Assembly: GCA_012843025.1 (NCBI GenBank)
Contig: DURT01000016.1
Location: 1 to 64,000 of the forward strand
Source of the DNA: Tissierellia bacterium
GTDB taxonomy: Bacteria; Bacillota; Clostridia; Tissierellales; Sedimentibacteraceae
Direction: 5' to 3'
DNA: 64,000 nucleotides
The notes below the pieces were generated by a model. That model saw only the letters and a list, made by a program, of their open reading frames with translations. It was not told where the DNA came from and did no database searches. The translations under genes and the position numbers were made by a program. Positions 56,350 to 64,000 of the stretch are shown here, in pieces (the first letter of the stretch is position 1; each line of letters begins with the position of its first letter).

Positions 56350-57117
56350 ATGTATATTGACGTTGACGGAATAAAAATAAGTTACCGAGATGAGGGAAAG
56401 GGCGAAAACGTCCTGCTACTCCATGGTTGGGGTGGAAGTATACAGACTATGCTGCCCATTAATAATATACTTAAAAATAGATTTAGAGTTATTACAGTAG
56501 ATTTACCAGGATTCGGGAAAAGCGATACACCTAAAGTACCCTGGAATTCATACAACTATGCAGAATGTATATATAAATTTATTGATAAATTAGGTATTAA
56601 AGAACTAATATTGTTTGGTCATTCACATGGTGGGAGAATTTCAATAATCTTAGCAAGCAAGTACAATATAGTAAAAAAACTGATTCTTATTGACAGTGCA
56701 GGAATAATCCCAAAGAGATCTTTAAAATACTACATAAAAGTATACTGGTTTAAGTTTCTAAAAAAAACATATTTATTGCTGCCAGGCAGTAATAAGGAAG
56801 AAAGATTAGAAAAGTTTTATAAAAGGTACGGCTCCCGGGATTACAGAGATTCTGAAGGAGTTATGCGTCAGACTATGGTTAAGGTGGTCAATGATAACTT
56901 GTTGAAACTGTTGCCACTTATTAAAGCTCCCACTTTGTTAATATGGGGGGAAAAAGACGAAGATACTCCTTTTTACATGGGAGAGTTAATGGAAAAACTT
57001 ATTCCTGACAGCGGATTAGTTGTATTAAAGGGAGCAGGGCATTATTCCTATGTGGATAGCTACGAACGGTTTAGAGCAATTATAAATGAATTTTTAAAAG
57101 ATGAAAGTGGTGATTAG
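56350..57117 (+). CDS. Alpha/beta-fold hydrolase
   Basis: A 255-residue alpha/beta hydrolase: oxyanion-hole LLLHGWGGS near 25-33, nucleophile elbow FGHSHGGRIS near residue 95, acid in LIWGEKDEDTP and catalytic histidine in GAGHYSYVDSYERF. There is no signal peptide, so it is cytoplasmic. The substrate is unknown. It is the first gene of a cluster with a membrane MurF-like ligase and a D-Ala-D-Ala ligase, which suggests a cell-wall or ester-related role. Confidence 0.82.
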   Translation: MYIDVDGIKISYRDEGKGENVLLLHGWGGSIQTMLPINNILKNRFRVITVDLPGFGKSDTPKVPWNSYNYAECIYKFIDKLGIKELILFGHSHGGRISIILASKYNIVKKLILIDSAGIIPKRSLKYYIKVYWFKFLKKTYLLLPGSNKEERLEKFYKRYGSRDYRDSEGVMRQTMVKVVNDNLLKLLPLIKAPTLLIWGEKDEDTPFYMGELMEKLIPDSGLVVLKGAGHYSYVDSYERFRAIINEFLKDESGD

Positions 57118-57118
57118 A

Positions 57119-58747
57119 ATGCAGTTTATTGTATTTCTTTATCTGTTTTTTTGGTTTCTTTTATGTATCCTTAAATTAAAAAAGTGCCTGCATATTATGC
57201 AATTAGAAGGCTATAGCAGTGAAAAATATATGTACTGGATTGAGAATAATAAGAATAGAATTCACGAGAAAACTGACAGAATATTTGTTTCTGTCTTAGT
57301 TATTTTTTCAGTATTTTATTCAATTACTTCTTTTGGTGAGCAAGTAACTACTTATGTAGGGCTAAATATTGTTATGTCCCTAATAGCACTATTTATTAAA
57401 ATAAATCAGAAAGAAGAGACGAAAAAACCATTGGTTTTCACTCCGAGAGCTAAAAGATTGTTCGGAATCTCTCTTTTATTAGTCTTGGTTGATCTGTTAA
57501 TAACCTTGTTTATTGTTCATATTATTACAAGAGATATACTGTCTTATGTTCCTTTATGGGGAGGGATTTTAACAGTTTTATATTATTTTTCTCCATATTA
57601 TATGTATGGAGGAAATTTAATAGCAAAACCGATTGAAGAAAAGATTAATAAAAAATATTATGATGCTGCATGTGAAAAAATCAGAAATCTGGGTATTAAA
57701 TCTATAGGTATAACAGGCAGCTACGGTAAAACAAGTACAAAATTTATTTTAGCAACAATATTAAAAGAAAAGTACAAGGTACTGAATACCCCGGAAAGCT
57801 ACAATACTCCCATGGGAATAAGCAAGGTAATAAATAATCAGCTTAATGAAGATTATGATATTTTCATTGGAGAATTAGGTGCTACTAAAGCTGGGGATAT
57901 TGATGAGGTGGCAAAGCTTACAAATCCTCAAATTGGCATAATTACCTCTATAGGTCCTTGCCACTTGGAGAGTTTTCAATCAATAGAAAATATAATGCGA
58001 ACCAAGTATGAATTAATTGAAAACTTACCAACAGATGGAATAGGAATTTTTAATTATGACAACGAATATGTAAAAAGATTGGCTGACAAAACTTTTAAGG
58101 AAAAAATCCTCTACGGCATTGAAAATATTGAGGAAACAGATGTATTTGCAACCAACGTACAAGTGGACAGCTTAGGCTCCTCCTTTAGTTTGTGTATTAG
58201 CAGCTTAGGGGTTATTGACTGTAAGACTAAACTTTTGGGTAAACATAATATATTGAATATATTAGCGGCAGCTTCAGCGGCTTCAGTTTTAGGCCTGTCC
58301 TTGGAAGAAATAGCTAAGGGTATTTCTAAATTAGAACCTGTGGAGCACAGACTTCAGCTTATAGACCAGGGAACTGGGGTATTGGTCATAGATGATGCCT
58401 TTAATTCCAATCCTGAAGGAGCAAAAGCCGCATTAGAGGTGCTGGATTCTTTTACAGGCAGAAGAAAAATAATCGTGACACCAGGTATGGTTGAATTGGG
58501 AGATATTGAGGAAGATGAAAATGAAAAATTAGGAGAAAACATTGCAAAAGTCTGTGATATTGCAATATTAATAGGTAAAAAAAGAAGTGTTCCTATTCAA
58601 AAAGGTATGAAAAAGCACAATTATAATGAAGAGAATCTGTATGTAGTTAATTCATTGAATGAAGCTACAGAAATATTAAAAACACTGACAAGAGTAAATG
58701 ACGTTGTTCTTTTTGAAAATGATTTGCCTGACACATATAATGAATAA
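57119..58747 (+). CDS. Membrane-anchored MurF-like Mur ligase
   Basis: A 542-residue protein. The first 190 residues hold about four hydrophobic helices. A full Mur ligase follows: ATP site GITGSYGKTSTKFILA near 205, GELGATKAGDIDEVAKLTNPQIGIITSIGPCHLESF, and C-terminal VIDDAFNSNPEGAKAALEVL with IIVTPGMVELG. These match MurF, which adds D-Ala-D-Ala to UDP-MurNAc-tripeptide. Canonical MurF lacks a membrane domain, so this may be a second or modified ligase. The gene starts two bases after the hydrolase stop; the ORF-track start lies inside the hydrolase gene. Confidence 0.85.
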   Translation: MQFIVFLYLFFWFLLCILKLKKCLHIMQLEGYSSEKYMYWIENNKNRIHEKTDRIFVSVLVIFSVFYSITSFGEQVTTYVGLNIVMSLIALFIKINQKEETKKPLVFTPRAKRLFGISLLLVLVDLLITLFIVHIITRDILSYVPLWGGILTVLYYFSPYYMYGGNLIAKPIEEKINKKYYDAACEKIRNLGIKSIGITGSYGKTSTKFILATILKEKYKVLNTPESYNTPMGISKVINNQLNEDYDIFIGELGATKAGDIDEVAKLTNPQIGIITSIGPCHLESFQSIENIMRTKYELIENLPTDGIGIFNYDNEYVKRLADKTFKEKILYGIENIEETDVFATNVQVDSLGSSFSLCISSLGVIDCKTKLLGKHNILNILAAASAASVLGLSLEEIAKGISKLEPVEHRLQLIDQGTGVLVIDDAFNSNPEGAKAALEVLDSFTGRRKIIVTPGMVELGDIEEDENEKLGENIAKVCDIAILIGKKRSVPIQKGMKKHNYNEENLYVVNSLNEATEILKTLTRVNDVVLFENDLPDTYNE

Positions 58748-58760
58748 TAATGGAGGGTGT

Positions 58761-59918
58761 ATGAAAAAATCAGTAGGTATCATTATTGGCGGTAAATCCG
58801 TTGAGCATGAAGTTTCCATAATAACTGGGATGCAGGTTTTTGACAATATTGACAGAAACCTTTATGAACCTAAGATAATATATATCCAAAAGGATGGCAA
58901 ATGGCTTATTGGTAACTGTCTTCATGACATAAACAATTATAAACGAAAAGAATTTAAAGATACATATGAAGTATTGCCTGGATTTAAGAATAATAAGTTA
59001 ATCCTGTACCCTCATCCTGAAATAAAAACTAGTTTTTTTGGAAAAAAATATCCTGCTCATGAGATAGATATGGTATTTCTTGCACTTCATGGTACCAATG
59101 TTGAAGATGGCGCAATACAAGGGCTCTTTCAAATGAACGGTGTGCCCTTTACCTTCAGCTCTGTATTAAGTTCAGCAGTGGGTATGGATAAGGTAGTAAT
59201 GAAAAAAGTATTTCAAAGTTACAATCTTCCTCTTGTAGAATACATGTGGTTCTACAGAAGTAGTTTTGAAGATGAAAGAGACAGCATATTAAACGAAGCG
59301 GAAAAAATAGGATATCCCTTAATCGTAAAGCCTGCTAATTTGGGATCCAGTGTAGGTATAAGTAAGGCTAATAACTTAAATGAATTGTTGTTCGCAATAG
59401 AAGTTGCCATGTCCTATGACAGAAAAGTAATTGTGGAGAAGTGCCTGGAAAATGTTCGTGAAATAAACTGTGCAGTAATGGGCTATGAAAATGACTTAGA
59501 AGTTTCCCTCTGCGAAGAACCGGTTGGATGGAAAGAATTTTTAACCTATGAAGATAAATATATTAACGGAAAAAAAGGTTTATCTCAATCAAAGCGACGA
59601 ATTCCCGCAGATATAGAAGAAAATATTGAAGAACAAATTATAAATTATGCCAAAGAAGCATTTAAAGCAGTAGATTGTTGTGGAAATGCAAGAATAGATT
59701 TTCTGCTTGACGGCAACAATATATTTGTAAACGAAATAAATACCATACCTGGCTCTATTTCCTTTTATCTTTGGGAAGGGAAGGGAATAACATTTAAACA
59801 ACTTATCAATAAAATTATTGAGTTAGGAGAACTACAGCATAGTCAAAGAAATATGAACATAGTATCCTATGATATTGACTTGTTGAATAAAATGAGGGCA
59901 AGTGGAAAACACAAGTAA
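58761..59918 (+). CDS. ddl: D-alanine--D-alanine ligase
   Basis: A 385-residue ATP-grasp ligase. IIIGGKSVEHEVSIITGMQV is at the N-terminus, followed by FLALHGTNVEDGAIQGLFQMNGVPFT, PLIVKPANLGSSVGI and FVNEINTIPGS. The omega-loop segment YEDKYI keeps the KY pair that marks D-Ala-D-Ala ligases; I see no VanA-type histidine there. It makes the dipeptide used by MurF, whose homologue is just upstream. The ATG at 58761 after GGAGGGTG replaces the longer ORF-track start, which overlaps the murF-like gene. Confidence 0.92.
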   Translation: MKKSVGIIIGGKSVEHEVSIITGMQVFDNIDRNLYEPKIIYIQKDGKWLIGNCLHDINNYKRKEFKDTYEVLPGFKNNKLILYPHPEIKTSFFGKKYPAHEIDMVFLALHGTNVEDGAIQGLFQMNGVPFTFSSVLSSAVGMDKVVMKKVFQSYNLPLVEYMWFYRSSFEDERDSILNEAEKIGYPLIVKPANLGSSVGISKANNLNELLFAIEVAMSYDRKVIVEKCLENVREINCAVMGYENDLEVSLCEEPVGWKEFLTYEDKYINGKKGLSQSKRRIPADIEENIEEQIINYAKEAFKAVDCCGNARIDFLLDGNNIFVNEINTIPGSISFYLWEGKGITFKQLINKIIELGELQHSQRNMNIVSYDIDLLNKMRASGKHK

Positions 59919-59952
59919 CAGCAGAGCTTATAGTATACAAAGGAGAAAGTAT

Positions 59953-62064
59953 ATGAATTTTAAAGAAAAATTACTGTCTTTCATGAGGGAAGAAGCATAC
60001 AAACCCTTAACCTTCAAGGAACTTACAGAAGTTTTTGAAGTTGAAGGAAAAATGAAAAAAGAACTTTTATCAGCTTTAAATGAATTAGAAGATGAAGGAA
60101 AAATAATATTTACCCGAAGAGAAAGATACGGTGTACCCGAAAAGATGAACTTAGTTATAGGTACCTTAGAAGGTCATCAAAAGGGATATGCTTTTCTAAT
60201 ACCTGATGATAAAAACTTAAAGGATATTTTCATCTCACCCATGGACATGAACGGAGCAATGCACGGTGACCGGGTAATAGTAAGACCAATGAAGGTTTTG
60301 GAGGATGTTAAAAGCCCTGAAGGAAAGGTTATAAGAATTATCCAAAGAGCAAATGAATATGTAATAGGTACATTCCAAAAAAGTAAACATTTCGGATTTG
60401 TAATACCTGATGATAAGAGAATATCCTACGATATATTCGTGCCTAAGGAAGAATTTAATAATGCTGAAGCGAATAATAAAGTATCTGTAAAAATTACCGA
60501 ATGGCCTGATAGAAGAAAAAACCCCGAAGGCAAAATAGTTGAAGTAATAGGTAGTATTGAAGATACAGAAACCCATATTGAAGCAGTACTTCTATCACAT
60601 AAGGTAAGACAGGTTTTCCCAAAGGATGTTATTGAAGAAGCGAAAAAGGTTTCAGAAGGCGGTATCCCAGAGGAAGAATATAAAAAACGAAAAGATTTAA
60701 GAAAACTACCTATTATTACTATTGACGGAAGTGATGCCAAGGACTTGGATGATGCAGTGTATGCGGAGAAATTAAACGAAAAGGAATATAGGCTAGGTGT
60801 TCATATTGCTGATGTATCTTACTATGTAAAAGAAGATAAAAAGATAGACAAGGAAGCCTTGAAAAGAGGAACCAGTATATATTTAGCAGACAGGGCAATA
60901 CCAATGCTGCCTAAGGAGTTGTCAAACGGTGTATGCAGCTTAAATCCAGGAGAAGATAAACTTACCTTATCCGTTGAGATGACAATAAATCATTTAGGGA
61001 AAGTAACAGATTATACAATATTTGAAAGTGTAGTAAATAACCGCTATAGAATGACTTATGACGATGTAAATGAAATACTTGAAAACAATAATGAAGAACT
61101 TATCCAAAAATATAAAGAAATAGTCCCCATGTTAAAAGTTATGGAGGAGCTAAGTTCCATTTTAAGAAAGAAAAGAGATTTAAGGGGAGCTATTGATTTT
61201 GAATTTCCAGAAAGAAAAATTATTACCGATGAAACAGGGAAAGTTATAGATATAAAAAAGTACGAAAGAAAAACTTCAAATAAAATAATAGAAGAATTTA
61301 TGCTGGTATGTAATGAAACAGTGGCAGAACATTACTATTGGTTAAATATGCCCTTTGTTTACAGAATTCATGAAGATCCAGATGAAGAAAAGATGTATGA
61401 ATTCAGCAAGTTCATCCATAACTTAGGTTATACCTTAAAGGGAAATTACGTACATCCCAGGGAATTGCAGCAGCTCTTATTAAAAGTCAGAAATAAAAAA
61501 GAAGAGTCATTAGTTAATAATCTACTGCTAAGGTCTCTAAAAAAAGCCATATATTCACCAGATTCCTCGCCTCACTTCGGTTTGGCAACTCAATATTATT
61601 GCCATTTTACTTCACCTATAAGAAGGTATCCAGACCTGCAAATACACCGAATTATAAAGAGGCATATGAAAGGAAAGTATAAGGAATCAGATTTAGAAAG
61701 ACTTACTGAGCGAACTGCAATGGTAGCTGAACAATCATCTAAAATGGAAAGAATTGCTGATGAAGTAGAAAGAGACACGGATAAAATCAGGATTGCAGAA
61801 TTTATGTACGATAAAGTTGGGGAAGAGTATGAAGGTGTAGTTTCAGGGGTAACCAGTTTCGGTATGTTTGTTGAATTAGATAATACAGTAGAAGGCTTGG
61901 TGCATATTTCCAATATGGTGGATGACTACTATATTTATGACAACGAGAAAAAAGAATTGTATGGTCAGGGCAGCAATAAAACTTACAGAATAGGAGATAC
62001 TGTTAAAATCCGTGTTATAAATGTAAGTATAGAAAAAGCAGAAATTGATTTTGAATTAATTTGA
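59953..62064 (+). CDS. rnr: Ribonuclease R
   Basis: A 703-residue 3'-5' exoribonuclease. An N-terminal HTH-like domain (LTFKELTEVFEVEGKMKKELLSALNELEDEGKIIFTRR) comes first, then two cold-shock OB folds. The RNB catalytic domain has TIDGSDAKDLDDAVYAEKL carrying the acidic cluster near 260-270 and HFTSPIRRYPDLQIHRII. The C-terminal S1 domain contains GVVSGVTSFGMFVELDNTVEGLVHISNM. RNase R degrades structured RNA and takes part in trans-translation. The ATG at 59953 follows AAAGGAG. It lies 105 bp upstream of the tmRNA gene. Confidence 0.95.
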   Translation: MNFKEKLLSFMREEAYKPLTFKELTEVFEVEGKMKKELLSALNELEDEGKIIFTRRERYGVPEKMNLVIGTLEGHQKGYAFLIPDDKNLKDIFISPMDMNGAMHGDRVIVRPMKVLEDVKSPEGKVIRIIQRANEYVIGTFQKSKHFGFVIPDDKRISYDIFVPKEEFNNAEANNKVSVKITEWPDRRKNPEGKIVEVIGSIEDTETHIEAVLLSHKVRQVFPKDVIEEAKKVSEGGIPEEEYKKRKDLRKLPIITIDGSDAKDLDDAVYAEKLNEKEYRLGVHIADVSYYVKEDKKIDKEALKRGTSIYLADRAIPMLPKELSNGVCSLNPGEDKLTLSVEMTINHLGKVTDYTIFESVVNNRYRMTYDDVNEILENNNEELIQKYKEIVPMLKVMEELSSILRKKRDLRGAIDFEFPERKIITDETGKVIDIKKYERKTSNKIIEEFMLVCNETVAEHYYWLNMPFVYRIHEDPDEEKMYEFSKFIHNLGYTLKGNYVHPRELQQLLLKVRNKKEESLVNNLLLRSLKKAIYSPDSSPHFGLATQYYCHFTSPIRRYPDLQIHRIIKRHMKGKYKESDLERLTERTAMVAEQSSKMERIADEVERDTDKIRIAEFMYDKVGEEYEGVVSGVTSFGMFVELDNTVEGLVHISNMVDDYYIYDNEKKELYGQGSNKTYRIGDTVKIRVINVSIEKAEIDFELI

Positions 62065-62111
62065 CTTTTAGAAAAAAATATGTTAAAGTAATAAAAGTCT
62101 CTAATTAAGGT

Positions 62112-62139
62112 TTGTTAAAGGAAAATTTTCTATTATAAT
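62112..62139 (+). promoter_or_regulatory. SigA-type promoter of ssrA
   Basis: TTGTTA, 16 bp, TATAAT, about 30 bp before the mature 5' end of tmRNA. Confidence 0.65.
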
Positions 62140-62169
62140 TAGAGAGGGAATCATTTCCCCCTTTATATC

Positions 62170-62522
62170 GGGGGCGTAAATGGTTTCGACGGGGATATGG
62201 AAGAAAGATAAGCGAGTCGTTGTCGCCAAACAACGTAAAAAGTGGCAACTAAATATAAACGCAAACGAAGATAATTTAGCATTTGCTGCTTAATTGCAGC
62301 TGCTTGTTCTGCTTAACCGACCTGTAGGTTAATCCGGAGCATCATCAAAAATCAGGGAACTGCTTAAGGGGTTCTTCGACCTTAGGCGGATCAATTGAAG
62401 ATAGCAAAGATTGCAGCCTGGGCATAGGCGGCAGTCGGAGCGAAATACTAAAATATGCCCTGCACTCGGAGAAAGTCTTTTGGAAATATTTTCGGACGTG
62501 GGTTCGACTCCCACCGCCTCCA
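62170..62522 (+). ncRNA. ssrA: Transfer-messenger RNA (tmRNA)
   Basis: The tRNA-like domain pairs GGGGGCG at the 5' end with CGCCTCC at the 3' end, followed by discriminator A. The 5' sequence GTAAATGGTTTCGACGGGG and the T arm GTGGGTTCGACTCCCAC are hallmark elements. The tag frame at 62261-62293 reads ANEDNLAFAA-stop, so the added peptide is A-ANEDNLAFAA including the charged alanine. CCA is not encoded. tmRNA with SmpB rescues stalled ribosomes. The usual smpB gene is absent between rnr and ssrA. Confidence 0.97.
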
Positions 62523-62548
62523 TCTATTATTCATAACAAAGGCAAATT

Positions 62549-62582
62549 AAAATGCACACAATATCGTTAGTGCATTTTTTTG
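62549..62582 (+). terminator. Rho-independent terminator after ssrA
   Basis: AAAATGCAC...GTGCATTTT, a 9-bp stem followed by further T residues. Confidence 0.9.
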
Positions 62583-62745
62583 TATGAAGAATTGGTATTG
62601 GACATAATCCTGCTGGTGCCCTCTTACAAGCAGAAGCCGACCTCTTTCAAAATATCATTTATCTTCTTGTAAATAGTTGAAAAAATAATATAATATTAGT
62701 AAGAATAAAGATTTTATACCAAAATAAAACAAGGCAAGGTAGCAG

Positions 62746-64000
62746 ATGAAGGACAATATTAATAAAATACTAAATGAAATAAGAATGAATAAAGAAATAG
62801 GGGAACGTGATTATATAAGGGTAGAAGAGGTATTGAGCATGCCTTCATTAGAAGGTTGCCAAATACTTGGTGGTAAGGAAGGCTTGAAAAATATATGCAG
62901 GCATATGACCATATTAGAAACTCCTGATGGGATAAGCTGGCTTAAAGGTGGAGAATTCTTAGTAACAGCCGGTTATGCCCTAGTTGGACAGGAGGAAGCG
63001 AAAGAAAACTTAATTAAAGATCTTTATAAAAAAGGTGTTTCCGCTATTGCAATAAAAGATAGGAGGTATTTCGGTGAAATTAGTGAAAAACTAGTAGCAG
63101 ATTCAGATAAGTATAAGATACCCCTTATTAAAATTCCCTACAGTGTAATCTACTCAGAAATGATATCTGATTTTTATTATCTTTTATTCTACAAAAAAAA
63201 TGAAAATATATTAAATTTAAATAACTTGTATCAGAAGCTGTTAAAACTATCATTTATTGATAAGAATAACGATGAAATATTGTTTTCAATATCCGATTTA
63301 TCAAATGCAAATGTGTTTTTGTTTGATAATTTAATGAATTTGGTGTGCCAGAAAGTTATTAACACACGCAGCTATGAGGATGTATCATCCTTTGCTCCTT
63401 TTGACAGCAAAGGTGCTATTTTAGATTTTAATATAAAGGAGCTAATTGTTAATAAAAAAGTAAATAATTCTTATATAAGTGTTTTCCCTATAAATAAAAA
63501 TAATAAAGAAGTTGCCTATATGTTGGTTGTTACTGATGAAAAAATTGATACTTTGATACAGAATATTATAGAATATGGTGTTAGCATAATTTCCTCAAGA
63601 ATTGAAAACGAAATTTTCAGAATTAATCAACCAAAATTTAAGAAAACACTGCTTGAAATAATGCTTAACAATAAGGAATTGCCTTATGAATTCTATGTAA
63701 ATGTAGAAAAGGATATTGGATGGGATAAAGAAGGAGATATAGCTGGTTTATGTATTAAAGTTGAATTTATTGATGATAATGATATGGAAGACTTTAATAA
63801 TGCTATTCATAATATAATAAGCGAAATAATAGGTAGCGAAAATTATATGGCTACCGATAAAAATAATTATAACTTCATTGTGTTAAAATTAGATAATAAC
63901 GACAACTTAGAGGAAGTAGTTGATTATATTTATAAAAAGCTTAATGAATATAGAACAAGATTTATAGTTTCTATTGGCGTTTCTAACAAATATGAATGCA
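62746..64000 (+). CDS. PucR-family transcriptional regulator (partial, runs off the window)
   Basis: An open frame of at least 418 codons from an ATG after AAGGTAG, not listed in the ORF track because it has no stop inside the window. The N-terminal domain (VLSMPSLEGCQILGGKEGLKNICRHMTILETPDGISWLKGGEFLVTAGYAL and KGVSAIAIKDRRYFGEI) is the PucR N-terminal domain. The expected C-terminal PucR-type HTH lies beyond the end. Such regulators often control purine or amino acid catabolism; the target here cannot be seen. Confidence 0.85.
   Translation, partial: MKDNINKILNEIRMNKEIGERDYIRVEEVLSMPSLEGCQILGGKEGLKNICRHMTILETPDGISWLKGGEFLVTAGYALVGQEEAKENLIKDLYKKGVSAIAIKDRRYFGEISEKLVADSDKYKIPLIKIPYSVIYSEMISDFYYLLFYKKNENILNLNNLYQKLLKLSFIDKNNDEILFSISDLSNANVFLFDNLMNLVCQKVINTRSYEDVSSFAPFDSKGAILDFNIKELIVNKKVNNSYISVFPINKNNKEVAYMLVVTDEKIDTLIQNIIEYGVSIISSRIENEIFRINQPKFKKTLLEIMLNNKELPYEFYVNVEKDIGWDKEGDIAGLCIKVEFIDDNDMEDFNNAIHNIISEIIGSENYMATDKNNYNFIVLKLDNNDNLEEVVDYIYKKLNEYRTRFIVSIGVSNKYEC

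Noticed and set aside
58761-59918. Ddl as a VanA-type D-Ala-D-Lac ligase (resistance cluster)
   Set aside because: The omega loop keeps the KY of D-Ala-D-Ala ligases and there are no vanH/vanX/vanRS-like genes nearby.
62329-62523. Minus-strand ORF MEAVGVEPTSENISKR... (64 aa)
   Set aside because: It lies antisense inside the tmRNA 3' domain; this is a familiar false protein created by the conserved tmRNA sequence.

Overview
The window is low-GC, gene-dense DNA with almost every gene on the + strand (only ychF is on the minus strand). It looks like a chromosomal segment of an anaerobic, amino-acid- and organic-acid-fermenting clostridial Firmicute, possibly near Tissierella or Sedimentibacter, though that placement is inference. 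The evidence is the strong purine-rich Shine-Dalgarno sites, a clostridial-type glycolytic operon behind a CggR-type regulator, ferredoxin-linked 2-oxoacid oxidation with Ptb-Buk, NiaR with a niacin transporter, a membrane pyrophosphatase and c-di-AMP genes. I saw no insertion sequences, prophage genes, CRISPR arrays or rRNA.

Layout. 0.1-2.7 kb: pspA and a PAS/AAA+ sigma-54 activator. 2.7-8.7 kb: a sigma-54 promoter with three upstream palindromes, then thiolase, CoA-transferase A and B, 3-hydroxybutyrate dehydrogenase, a GntP-type permease and 3-hydroxyacyl-CoA dehydrogenase, i.e. uptake and breakdown of 3-hydroxybutyrate/acetoacetate. 8.7-10.7 kb: ychF (minus) and an SSB-like protein. 10.8-20.4 kb: two further sigma-54 operons (YfcC-type carrier plus D-aminoacylase; AtuA/DUF1446 plus DUF4387 plus a sodium:solute symporter) on either side of a histidine kinase/NtrC-type regulator pair. 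20.5-28 kb: topB, ogg, tRNA-Pro(CGG), niaR, a niacin ECF S component behind NiaR-like palindromes, degV, two poorly known proteins and pduL. 28.3-33 kb: capA, cdaA, cdaR and a BkdR-like sigma-54 activator. 33-39.5 kb: a sigma-54 promoter with two palindromic sites, then ptb, buk, an ATPase, vorDBAC, and ilvE, i.e. branched-chain amino acid oxidation with ATP formation. 39.6-45 kb: a candidate structured leader RNA, queG, DUF503, nth, trmL, a Na/Pi cotransporter and a thioredoxin-reductase-like protein. 45.1-46.5 kb: rpoN itself. 46.8-53.8 kb: a frameshifted cggR, then gap, pgk, tpiA, gpmI and eno. 53.8-64 kb: secG, hppA, an alpha/beta hydrolase, a membrane MurF-like ligase, ddl, rnr, tmRNA, and a PucR-family regulator cut by the window end.

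The unifying theme is sigma-54. The window holds the sigma factor, three enhancer-binding activators and four near-consensus -24/-12 promoters, each in front of a catabolic operon. In two cases (2.7 kb and 33.0 kb) the activator gene is followed directly by repeated, evenly built palindromes and then by the promoter, so the regulator, its probable binding sites and its target sit together.

Points most worth a second look: the candidate leader RNA before queG; the cggR frameshift at an A7 run behind an intact CggR-like operator; the three tandem 18-bp hairpin units between the permease and hbd; the uncharacterised AtuA-DUF4387-symporter operon; and the activator-to-UAS-to-promoter modules. Starts were moved inward from the ORF track wherever an ATG with a good Shine-Dalgarno site supported it.
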